A stretch of 6,322 bases of DNA from Verrucomicrobiota bacterium (GTDB taxonomy: Bacteria > Verrucomicrobiota > Verrucomicrobiia > Verrucomicrobiales > Verrucomicrobiaceae). The translations under genes and the position numbers were made by a program. The notes below the pieces were generated by a model. That model was given only the letters and a program-made list of their open reading frames with translations, searched no databases and was not told where the DNA came from. The stretch is taken from contig JAEYUU010000664.1 of NCBI GenBank assembly GCA_023429545.1, positions 1-6,322 of the forward strand. Reading direction: 5' to 3'. Numbering within the stretch: position 1 is the first letter of the stretch; every line of letters starts with the position of its first letter. This document shows, piece after piece, positions 1 through 6,322 of this stretch.

Positions 1-1159
1 CAGGAATGGAAACTGGGTTTTCGACAATCTTGGCCCCGAGATCATCGGTCACCCCATAGGCGCCACAGTGGTTCAGCCCTCCGCCGGCCAGCACGAGGCT
101 GAAAGCGCTGCCTTGATGCCCTCGACCCCCGCGGTTGTCGAACTCCGCCGGACGGCCGAATTCTGTGCCTGTGGCAATCAGGGTCTTGTCGAGCAGGCCT
201 TTCTTTTCCAAATCACGAATCAACGCGGACAGGGCAACGTCGAGCTCCTGAATCAGCAGATGCTGGTTGAGCTGGCCTTCGAAATGCGTGTCCCATCCCG
301 TGCCGTTGATGAAGTTGAGATTGTGCGAGACCTCGATGAACCGCACACCGGCCTGGGTGAGCCGTCTGGCAAGGAGGCAGCGCTGGCCAAACTCGCCTCC
401 ATATTCTTCGCGCAGTGAAGCAGGCTCTTCATCGAGCTTGAAGTTCCGCATGAATGCAGGCTCGGCCCAGCGGCGGGCCTGCTCCTGCAGTTCAGCATAG
501 TGCCCGAGAGCCTTTTCATTGATACCGCTGGAAGTGGTGGGGCCGAACTGGCGACGGCGTGCCACCTGCGCAGCGGAGAGTCCTTCCGGTTGAGAAAAAC
601 CAGCCGGACCGCTCAGGGTATCCACGAGATAGACGCTGGAGTAACGTGGCCCAAGGAACCCGGGGCCACGGCTCACGTTTGGATAACCGATGAGCATGTA
701 GGCCGGCACGGCATCTGACACCGCACCCCGCTGATGAGCTACCAGAGAGCCAATGGAGGGATAGGTGACCGTGCCACTGATCATGCGACCGGTGTGCACC
801 ATGTTCGTGGCAAAGGCATGCTCGTCCGTGATGCTGTGGTTCACGGTACGCACGACCGTGAGCCGATCCGCCACCTTCGCGGTGCGCGGAAGATGTTCTG
901 TGAATCGAACCCCGGGAACGGAGGTATTGATGCTCGCGTAGTCCGATCCGGCGACCTTCGGAGCAGAACGAGGATTGCCACGGCGCTTGGGATCGAAGGT
1001 GTCGAGCTGGGACATGCCGCCACCGAGCCAGATGAAGATGCAATGCTCCGCCTTGCCCTTCGGCACATGCAGGGGGGTGGAGGATCCCAACAGCGAGGAG
1101 CCCGCCAGGTGTGCGGCTGCGAAGGCGGTGCTTTGAGCAAGGAACTGACGCCGGTTCAT
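1..1159 (-). CDS. DUF1501 family protein, Tat-exported, 3' end outside window (partial)
   Basis: The frame is open from an ATG at 1159 to the left window edge, giving 386 complete codons. DUF1501 proteins usually have about 420-490 residues, so probably only a short C-terminal part is missing. The N-terminus MNRRQFLAQ is a Tat-type signal (R3-R4) followed by an alanine-rich hydrophobic stretch. Family landmarks occur in order: GGGMSQ then LDTFDPK (residues 46-58), WDTH (289-292), TEFGR (332-336) and a GRGHQG motif (345-350) where many relatives have GRDHW. DUF1501 belongs to the alkaline phosphatase/sulfatase-like superfamily; the Asp and His residues in these motifs fall where metal ligands are expected, but the reaction is not established for most members. 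The gene starts 47 bp downstream of the PSCyt/PSD1 gene stop on the same strand, the usual pairing in Planctomycetota and Verrucomicrobiota, so co-transcription is likely. No clear Shine-Dalgarno precedes the start; the Tat motif decides it. The family call is firm, the substrate unknown. Confidence 0.93.
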   Translation of the reverse strand, partial: MNRRQFLAQSTAFAAAHLAGSSLLGSSTPLHVPKGKAEHCIFIWLGGGMSQLDTFDPKRRGNPRSAPKVAGSDYASINTSVPGVRFTEHLPRTAKVADRLTVVRTVNHSITDEHAFATNMVHTGRMISGTVTYPSIGSLVAHQRGAVSDAVPAYMLIGYPNVSRGPGFLGPRYSSVYLVDTLSGPAGFSQPEGLSAAQVARRRQFGPTTSSGINEKALGHYAELQEQARRWAEPAFMRNFKLDEEPASLREEYGGEFGQRCLLARRLTQAGVRFIEVSHNLNFINGTGWDTHFEGQLNQHLLIQELDVALSALIRDLEKKGLLDKTLIATGTEFGRPAEFDNRGGRGHQGSAFSLVLAGGGLNHCGAYGVTDDLGAKIVENPVSIP

Positions 1160-1206
1160 GAGCAGAGAAAAGCGGAAATGTCGGAAGTGAAGTCAGCGCT
1201 CATCCC

Positions 1207-4200
1207 TCAGCGGATGAAGAGCCATTCGGGTTGATTGACCGTGTGCCAGAGGAGATCCTCCAGGCGCTCACGCCAGTCGGCACTCAGCTTTGTCGTGGGA
1301 GGATCTCCACGGCGTGCATTCGCCTCCAGCTCTTGCGCCAGCGCGTTTGCCGGACCATCCAGGTGATTCGACCAGGTGACATACTTGGGCCTCACGCGTT
1401 TGACGAATGTGGAAGGAGGACTCACCCGGCGCTCTGCATATCCGGGGCTGAGCAACTCTCTGGCAGTTGCACGCTCCTTCTCCGTGGGCAGGCGTGTGAG
1501 CAGGCGGAGATAGAAGGCCTCGATGAAAGCGTCCATCGGCTGCTCCTTCAAGGCCAGCTGGGTGATGCCATGATCGTCACTCAAGCGCACTGCCCAAGCG
1601 CTCATCGCCCCATTGGAAAGCACGGCGGGCTGGAGCACATTGGGATCGCTTTCGCGCAGCGTCACGGGCGATTGACGGGCGCCGCGCCAGCCAAACGCTT
1701 CCAACGCCGTGATGACGGCCTGCACACGTGGTAGAGTCAGGCTGGGGCGATCGCGTTCATTCGAGGTAGAGGTGAGCATCCAGGCGCGGCGCGCATGACC
1801 GAGGGATTTCATGTTGGAGATGCCATCGAGGTCGAAGCACAGCTCTTCCAACTTGAAGGGCTTGCCGGTGGTGGCGAACAGGGAGTCCACAATCTGCTCG
1901 GCATTCATGCGGCGCGGTGGCGGGCCCACGTACAGCGGCTCGGCATTTTCCAGTTCCGGAAGGCTCGCACGCTGGTAGGCATGGGAAGTGAAGATGAGGC
2001 GTGACACCGCCTTCACACTGTAACCGGAGCGGACAAACTCCCGGGCCAGCCAGCGAAGCAGCTCCGGATGCGTGGGTTCAGACTTTTCCCAGTCACCAGG
2101 ATTCTCCACCAGGCCACGCCCCATGAGCCGCTGCCAGACGCGGTTCACCATGACCTCGGCGAAGCGTTCGTTCTGCGGCGCGGTGATGAGCGCGGCCAGT
2201 TGATCGCGCGTGTTCTTCGGATCGGCGGCCAGGCTCCTGGCGGTGTCTTCACTGCAGAAGCGCGCGAAGGGCCAGACGGCCTCCACTTGCGAGCCGGGTT
2301 TCAGCGTGACTTGGATCAGCGGCTTGCGACCCCCCGTGTGCAGTTTGTCCATGGGAACACTGCTGGTCGTCGGGACCTTGAGCGGTGCTTTGTTGAGCAT
2401 GGCCGCAAGTTGGAACAGTTCCTCCTGCTTCGACACATGGGCCGGGGCATCATGACAGCGGGCGCATTTCATCTCCACACCAAGGAAGGCGGATGCGAGA
2501 ATGGCGCCCTTCTCCGCCAGTGGCGCATCATTCTGTCCGGCCACCGCAAAGCCCGCGGGACCGCCGATGTTGCTGCTTCCTTCCATGCGCACCAACTCGG
2601 TGACAAAGGCATCCATCGGCTGGTCATCACGCAGCGATTCGTAGATCCACCAGCGGAAGGGGCCCGAGTTGTTCAGACTCCCGCTCAGCAGGTTGGGATT
2701 TTCCGCCAGCACATCCAACCAGTAGCCCATCCAGTGGTCCGCCCAGCGGGGATCCTTGAGCAGGCGGTCCACGACGTTGGCCCGGCTGTCCGGGGAGGGG
2801 TCGGCAAGAAACTCACGGATCTCACTTTCGCTGGGAGGCACACCGACCGTGTCGAGAGTCACACGACGAAGAAAGGTCATGTCGTCGGTCAGCGGCGGCA
2901 GCTCCAGCGTGCTCACACGGAACTCCGGCCAGTTTGCGCCTTGTTCGATCCAAGTCTCCAGCAGCGTGATTTCCTTCATTGTCAAGCGAGCGCCTTTGGG
3001 CGGCATGACGGCGTCCTCATCTTTGGATCGAATGCGATGCAGAAGGGCGCTGGACTCCGGCTTGCCCGGGGTGATGGCAGGGCCATCGGAATCCCCTCCT
3101 TGCACAGCTGCGGCGAGTTTGTCCAAACGCAGGCCACCCTTGGTCTTGCTGCCCTGATGACAGTCATAGCAGCGGGACTCCAGCAGCGGTTTGATATCAT
3201 GATAAAAGTCCGGCCCATTCCCCGATGCGTTCCGGTATGCAGGTGCGATTTGAGCAATACGGGCACCGAGGAAATGATCCACCGCATTGTGAGCGGGCAT
3301 GCCCTTAGGTAGCGGTGGCACCGGCACGTCCGGCGTTTGCGCCAGCCATGCCTTCGCGGCATCGCGGCGCTTGTCCCAGTAAGCGGATTGTCCGGCTCGT
3401 TTGGCCAGTCGTCGCTCGGTGTTGATGCGTTCCAAATTCACTCGCTGCTCCGCTTCATAGGCAGCCCACCCCGCATCGGTGTACGGAATGTGCCGGCCCG
3501 ACGGTGCAAGCAACTGCCAACTGGTCTCCCCTTCCCGTGACCAGGCAACCACCGTTTCCCCCAGACCAGGGCGGACCGTGCCGAACACAGTCTCCAGCAC
3601 CACGAGGTGAGGTTTGTCACCCGCAGATTCGAACTCGCACCATTCCTCACGATTGCCTGGAGGAGCAAAGCGGAAGTCAGGGCCAAGGTCCAGATAGGTC
3701 TCCTGCTCGGAAGTCAGGTGATGGCCATTCAAGCTGGAGGGCGGCGCTGGAGTATCGCGCAGTTGCTTGCCATCAATCAGGAGCCGCGAGATGCCACGAG
3801 CACGCAACAGCAAGCGGTGACGGCCTTTCGGAAACTGTACAAGCGCGGAAGCCCTCAGGAATATCGTCCCCGGAGGATCGCCGCGAACCCCGCTCGCAAC
3901 ATAGACGTGGGGAAGCTCGAAGAAACCGAAGGCCTCCGCAGTCATGACCTCACTGACAGGTGGTGCCTTATCCGGCCACTCGCGGCGGGGAGGCACTCCT
4001 TCCGTGCAAAGTTCCACGCGCACCTCGCCCGGCTTCACCTCCTCGCGTTTCACCGGTGGTGGAGGCGGCTGCAGCGCATAGAGCTTTTCAATAGTCGGCC
4101 CATCCAGTACGCCACGATGCTGGGTGAGAGCGTCCACACGACCGGCGTAGAAGGCCTGTTGCTTTCCTGTGCCACCCCCAATGCGCAAATCACTGTCGCA

Positions 4201-4866
4201 TTGAACCGGACCTCGCAGCGTGGACTTCTCCCACTTGCCCGAGAAGAGCTGCATCCTGCCATTGATGTAGATCATCACACTCGTGGGATCGCCAAAGGTG
4301 TACGTCAGCGCAATGTGGTGCCAACTCAGGCCGGTCAGTGCCAGGCTGCCGCTCCACCACTGGTGGCGGGTGGGGATGTCACCCGGCTTCTCTGGTTCCG
4401 CAGCAAAACACAACCCGATACGCATAGCGCCGGGACTCAAGCGCTCCACGGTGAGACCATAGTTCAGGTTGTCATCCACCTGGCCGGCACGGTCGGGATC
4501 CCCTTTGGCAAGGAGGAAGACCGGCTGCTTCTCCTTCAAACCTCCTGGCGATATCCAGAAGTCAAAGGTGAGCGCTTCGCCGTGCTTGAAGCTGGGAGCC
4601 TTGTCACCTGGGACCCGAAGCTGGTCAGCCGCGGAGCGAAATTCCGCCGCGGCATTGTCACTATTGAAGAGAGGATGCAAGGGAGGTCGCGGCCCCGTCG
4701 TCGTGGCTGGCCAGCGACCCAAGACATCCTCACCATCGAAATGCCACACCGCAGCGGTGACGGGCTTCGGGAGCGCATCCGCGTTGGGGGCCGCGGCCTG
4801 TACCTGCACCGGGGCGCAGGCGAACACGGCTACGGCAGCAGAACAGCGGTACAGGGACAGAGGCAT
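1207..4866 (-). CDS. LamG - PSCyt1 - PSCyt2 (DUF1549) - PSD1 (DUF1553) multidomain exported cytochrome-like protein
   Basis: Numbering is from the ATG at 4866 (1,219 residues); the frame extends to an ATG at 4911 (1,234 residues). A signal peptide (residues 1-24, probable cleavage after VQA) leads to a LamG/concanavalin-like domain (about 35-265), a five-proline linker (267-271), a PA14-like beta region containing LLIDGKQL (about 315-430), a charged, possibly helical stretch (about 465-510), PSCyt1 (about 553-650) with haem motif C566-x-x-C569-H570 and possible axial ligand M621 in MPPKG, PSCyt2 (from about 663) with a second CxxCH at 801-805, and PSD1 (about 880 to the end) with NRVW (908-911) and the typical C-terminus EWLFIR. 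These architectures are hallmarks of Planctomycetota and Verrucomicrobiota and are proposed to act in extracytoplasmic redox or polysaccharide degradation; the reaction is not established. LamG and PA14-like parts suggest carbohydrate binding (inference). I prefer 4866 because it yields a compact signal peptide and has AGAGGA 12 nt upstream, whereas the 4911 ATG lies inside a perfect inverted repeat. The start remains uncertain; the family is not. Confidence 0.95.
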   Translation of the reverse strand: MPLSLYRCSAAVAVFACAPVQVQAAAPNADALPKPVTAAVWHFDGEDVLGRWPATTTGPRPPLHPLFNSDNAAAEFRSAADQLRVPGDKAPSFKHGEALTFDFWISPGGLKEKQPVFLLAKGDPDRAGQVDDNLNYGLTVERLSPGAMRIGLCFAAEPEKPGDIPTRHQWWSGSLALTGLSWHHIALTYTFGDPTSVMIYINGRMQLFSGKWEKSTLRGPVQCDSDLRIGGGTGKQQAFYAGRVDALTQHRGVLDGPTIEKLYALQPPPPPVKREEVKPGEVRVELCTEGVPPRREWPDKAPPVSEVMTAEAFGFFELPHVYVASGVRGDPPGTIFLRASALVQFPKGRHRLLLRARGISRLLIDGKQLRDTPAPPSSLNGHHLTSEQETYLDLGPDFRFAPPGNREEWCEFESAGDKPHLVVLETVFGTVRPGLGETVVAWSREGETSWQLLAPSGRHIPYTDAGWAAYEAEQRVNLERINTERRLAKRAGQSAYWDKRRDAAKAWLAQTPDVPVPPLPKGMPAHNAVDHFLGARIAQIAPAYRNASGNGPDFYHDIKPLLESRCYDCHQGSKTKGGLRLDKLAAAVQGGDSDGPAITPGKPESSALLHRIRSKDEDAVMPPKGARLTMKEITLLETWIEQGANWPEFRVSTLELPPLTDDMTFLRRVTLDTVGVPPSESEIREFLADPSPDSRANVVDRLLKDPRWADHWMGYWLDVLAENPNLLSGSLNNSGPFRWWIYESLRDDQPMDAFVTELVRMEGSSNIGGPAGFAVAGQNDAPLAEKGAILASAFLGVEMKCARCHDAPAHVSKQEELFQLAAMLNKAPLKVPTTSSVPMDKLHTGGRKPLIQVTLKPGSQVEAVWPFARFCSEDTARSLAADPKNTRDQLAALITAPQNERFAEVMVNRVWQRLMGRGLVENPGDWEKSEPTHPELLRWLAREFVRSGYSVKAVSRLIFTSHAYQRASLPELENAEPLYVGPPPRRMNAEQIVDSLFATTGKPFKLEELCFDLDGISNMKSLGHARRAWMLTSTSNERDRPSLTLPRVQAVITALEAFGWRGARQSPVTLRESDPNVLQPAVLSNGAMSAWAVRLSDDHGITQLALKEQPMDAFIEAFYLRLLTRLPTEKERATARELLSPGYAERRVSPPSTFVKRVRPKYVTWSNHLDGPANALAQELEANARRGDPPTTKLSADWRERLEDLLWHTVNQPEWLFIR

Positions 4867-4905
4867 CAAGACGGAACGTCCTCTGCCAGGATCATTTGGC
4901 AATGT

Positions 4906-4931
4906 CGTCATCCCCCGTTCAGGGGATGACG
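4906..4931. repeat. Perfect inverted repeat, 10-bp arms, 6-nt spacer
   Basis: The arms CGTCATCCCC (4906-4915) and GGGGATGACG (4922-4931) are exact reverse complements around the spacer CGTTCA. In minus-strand RNA this would be a GC-rich hairpin 40-65 nt upstream of the ATG at 4866. No T-run follows in either direction, so it does not look like an intrinsic terminator. It could be an operator for a dimeric regulator, or a leader hairpin affecting translation or mRNA stability. It also contains the alternative ATG at 4911. The symmetry is seen directly; the role is inference. Confidence 0.6.
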
Positions 4932-5079
4932 CCCTCCTACCGAAAACTCAAAATAAGGCAGGACGTTATTGTCCGAGAAACGCGATGCCTTGTTTCACAG
5001 AAGCGTGGTGCGTACAAAGGTGACAGGATCCCCCACTTCTGTACACCCATCGAAGGAGTACTGGCGAGCGTCCGTAGCT

Positions 5080-5100
5080 GTTTCGCACTGGTCGCGAAAC
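5080..5100. repeat. Perfect inverted repeat, 7-bp arms, 7-nt spacer
   Basis: The arms GTTTCGC (5080-5086) and GCGAAAC (5094-5100) are exact reverse complements separated by ACTGGTC. The element ends 23 nt before the ATG at 5124. It could be an operator or a leader hairpin close to the ribosome-binding region of the DMFase-like gene. There is no following T-run, so a terminator is unlikely. A 7-bp match can occur by chance, so confidence in function is low. Confidence 0.4.
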
Positions 5101-5123
5101 TTCGCCGAGCCACCACCATTGGA

Positions 5124-6322
5124 ATGAGCACTCTTCCCACCATCAATCGCCGCCACTTCATTGCGGCCACTGGAGCAGCCTCCATGGCCGCCCAGCTTGG
5201 CGTGAAGTCCAAAGCGGCAGCGCCGACCGCCCAGCCTGACCTGATCAAGACTGAAAATGCCAAACCGGGATCTCTCGACTGGCAGCTGACGCGTGTGCGT
5301 GTGGATGGAAAGAACTTCCGCTCCCCATGGATCGAAGGCTACTGCTCGCGCCAAAGTGTGCTCGCCGGTGAGACGTTGGATATCATGGTCTCCGCCAAAC
5401 CCGCGAGGAAGTTCCGTCTTGAGATCTTCCGCCTCGGCTACTACGGCGGGAAGGGTGCGCGGAAGATGCAGGAACTTGGACCGCTTGAAGCGCGTACCCA
5501 GCCCACGCCAGCGCCCGGTGAGAAGAACATCCATGAGTGCAAATGGTCCCCCACCCTCACGCTGCCCATCCCCGCCGACTGGCCAAGCGGTGTTTATGTT
5601 GGGCGCATGACCACCATTCCCGAGGCGGCGGATGAAGCGTACTGGCAGAGCTATGTCACCTTCATCGTGCGCGATGAACGTCCGGTGGACATCCTGTTCC
5701 AATGCAGTGACAACACCTGGCAGGCGTACAATCGCTGGCCAAGCGATTTTTCCCTGTACACCCATCCCCAGGGAGGTCAGGGCCCGTGGGCGGACGTGAG
5801 CTTTGATCGTCCCTACGGACGGGAAGCGCAGTACACCGGGATCGTCAATGATCCTCTTACGGTGGGATCGGGTGAGTTCCTGCCGTTCGAGTTTCCCATG
5901 GCCTACTGGCTGGAGCAACACGGGTATGATGTGAGCTATTGCTCGAACAGCGACATGCTCACTCCAGACAGGGGCCTGCGCTGCAAGGCCTTCCTGAGCG
6001 TGGGACACGACGAATACTGGGACATCCGTCAGTACCGTAGCGTGGAGGTGATGCGTGATGCGGGCGTGAACCTGCTTTTCCTCTCAGGCAATTCCGTGTG
6101 CTGGGTCACACCCATGCGTGCCAGCAGCGATGGGCGGCCCAACCGCATCATCTTCCGTGGAGGCCCCTATGGAGGTGAGCACGATCACGCAAAAACCCGG
6201 GAGGAGACCCATGGCCCCTTCCCCGAGCGCGGTCCCGACGAGGGCTTCCTCATGGGTGCTCGTAACGTCCGTCCGGTGAATGGAGGTGGCGACTGGATCT
6301 GCGTAAAGCCGGAGCACTGGAT
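5124..6322 (+). CDS. N,N-dimethylformamidase beta-subunit-like family protein, Tat-exported, 3' end outside window (partial)
   Basis: The frame is open from the ATG at 5124 to the right edge, giving 399 complete codons without a stop. The N-terminus has a Tat-type signal (INRRHFIAATG, R9-R10) followed by an Ala-rich segment. From about residue 70 the sequence follows the DMFase large-subunit-like family: IEGY (70-73), a beta-sandwich segment with GYYGG (105-109), then the conserved CSDNTWQAYNRW (194-205), FDRPY (227-231) and SVGHDEYW (292-299). Characterised DMFase hydrolyses N,N-dimethylformamide using a mononuclear iron held by two Tyr and one Glu; I cannot align far enough to assign those ligands here, though Y298 lies in the most conserved motif. 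Many homologues are uncharacterised, so the substrate may be another amide or something unrelated. An exported form differs from the classical enzyme, and no small-subunit gene is visible. The Tat motif fixes the start; the upstream sequence has only weak GGA-type ribosome-binding potential. The gene is divergent from the PSCyt/DUF1501 pair. Confidence 0.88.
   Translation, partial: MSTLPTINRRHFIAATGAASMAAQLGVKSKAAAPTAQPDLIKTENAKPGSLDWQLTRVRVDGKNFRSPWIEGYCSRQSVLAGETLDIMVSAKPARKFRLEIFRLGYYGGKGARKMQELGPLEARTQPTPAPGEKNIHECKWSPTLTLPIPADWPSGVYVGRMTTIPEAADEAYWQSYVTFIVRDERPVDILFQCSDNTWQAYNRWPSDFSLYTHPQGGQGPWADVSFDRPYGREAQYTGIVNDPLTVGSGEFLPFEFPMAYWLEQHGYDVSYCSNSDMLTPDRGLRCKAFLSVGHDEYWDIRQYRSVEVMRDAGVNLLFLSGNSVCWVTPMRASSDGRPNRIIFRGGPYGGEHDHAKTREETHGPFPERGPDEGFLMGARNVRPVNGGGDWICVKPEHW

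Larger units (their letters stand above)
4867..5123. promoter_or_regulatory. Divergent intergenic control region
   Basis: This 257-bp non-coding stretch separates the starts of the minus-strand PSCyt/PSD1-DUF1501 pair and the plus-strand DMFase-like gene, so both promoters should lie here. It is visibly more AT-rich in the middle (about 4941-4975) than the flanking genes. It holds two perfect inverted repeats, listed separately. For the plus-strand gene, a weak sigma70-like pair can be drawn: TTGTTT at 4990-4995 and TACAAA at 5013-5018 with a 17-bp spacer. It matches consensus at only three and four of six positions, so I do not call it as a promoter. I found no convincing minus-strand -35/-10 pair. 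If the alternative start at 4911 is used, the region shrinks to 212 bp. Confidence 0.6.

Noticed and set aside
516..1043. 175-codon minus-strand frame within the DUF1501 gene
   Set aside because: It is on the same strand but out of frame with the recognisable DUF1501 reading. Its translation is His/Arg/Ser-rich and low in complexity.
1160..1206. Possible terminator or separate promoter between the two minus-strand genes
   Set aside because: The 47-bp gap shows no hairpin with T-run and no promoter-like pair, so co-transcription is the simpler reading.
2068..3312. 414-codon open frame on the plus strand
   Set aside because: It lies entirely opposite the PSCyt1, PSCyt2 and early PSD1 coding region. 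It has no recognisable motif or family resemblance; it is a shadow frame.
3607..4929. 440-codon open frame on the plus strand, antisense to the PSCyt/PSD1 gene
   Set aside because: It overlaps the strongly recognisable LamG and PA14-like region on the other strand. Its translation is rich in Arg, His and Gln with no recognisable domain, as expected from an antisense frame of GC-rich coding DNA.
4906..4931. Inverted repeat as a rho-independent terminator
   Set aside because: There is no T-run on either side, and it lies between divergent starts, where a terminator for either gene is not expected.
4961..4974. GGAC-N6-GTCC inverted repeat in the AT-richer part of the spacer
   Set aside because: The 4-bp arms are too short to support a functional call.
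4990..5018. TTGTTT-N17-TACAAA as a sigma70 promoter for the plus-strand gene
   Set aside because: It has only seven of twelve consensus matches, and promoter consensus in this phylum is poorly known; it is mentioned only as a weak possibility.
4997..5042. ACAGAAG (4997-5003) and CTTCTGT (5036-5042) as an inverted pair
   Set aside because: The arms are only 7 bp with a 32-nt spacer and no extension; this is within chance expectation for the region.
4995..6008. 337-codon open frame on the minus strand
   Set aside because: It is antisense to the DMFase-like gene, whose conserved motifs show that the plus strand is coding. The putative start would lie within that gene, and its product is not recognisable.

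Overview
The window looks like a high-GC (about 60% by eye) chromosome segment from a member of the Planctomycetota-Verrucomicrobiota-Chlamydiota group. Verrucomicrobiota is my preferred placement. The main reason is a DUF1501 gene immediately downstream of a large PSCyt1/PSCyt2(DUF1549)/PSD1(DUF1553) gene, a pairing that is abundant in these phyla and rare elsewhere. Tat-type N-termini and weak Shine-Dalgarno sequences also fit. The assignment is inferred from gene families, not from a phylogenetic marker.

Layout: the left three quarters are on the minus strand. A long gene (start 4866, or 4911 for the longest frame, stop at 1207) encodes an exported multidomain protein of about 1,220 residues: signal peptide, LamG/concanavalin-like domain, proline linker, PA14-like beta region, planctomycete-type cytochrome c domain with CxxCH, PSCyt2 with a second CxxCH, and C-terminal PSD1. 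A DUF1501 gene follows 47 bp downstream (start 1159). It has a Tat signal and belongs to the alkaline phosphatase/sulfatase-like superfamily; its 3' end is cut off by the left window edge. The two are probably co-transcribed and probably act outside the cytoplasmic membrane. By analogy with the family, this would be in carbohydrate or sulfated-glycan catabolism, but no substrate can be read from the sequence.

The right end (5124 to the edge) is on the plus strand. It encodes a Tat-exported protein of the N,N-dimethylformamidase beta-subunit-like family, truncated at its C-terminus by the window edge. It is divergent from the minus-strand pair across a 257-bp intergenic region. That region contains two perfect inverted repeats, 4906-4931 (10-bp arms) and 5080-5100 (7-bp arms), one in front of each gene. 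They are candidate operators or leader hairpins.

No tRNA, rRNA, CRISPR array, insertion sequence or obvious terminator was seen. The long open frames antisense to the three genes are read as coding shadows. The most interesting points are the divergent control region, the variant motifs in the DUF1501 and PSCyt2 proteins, and the apparent export of a DMFase-like protein next to a PSCyt/DUF1501 pair.
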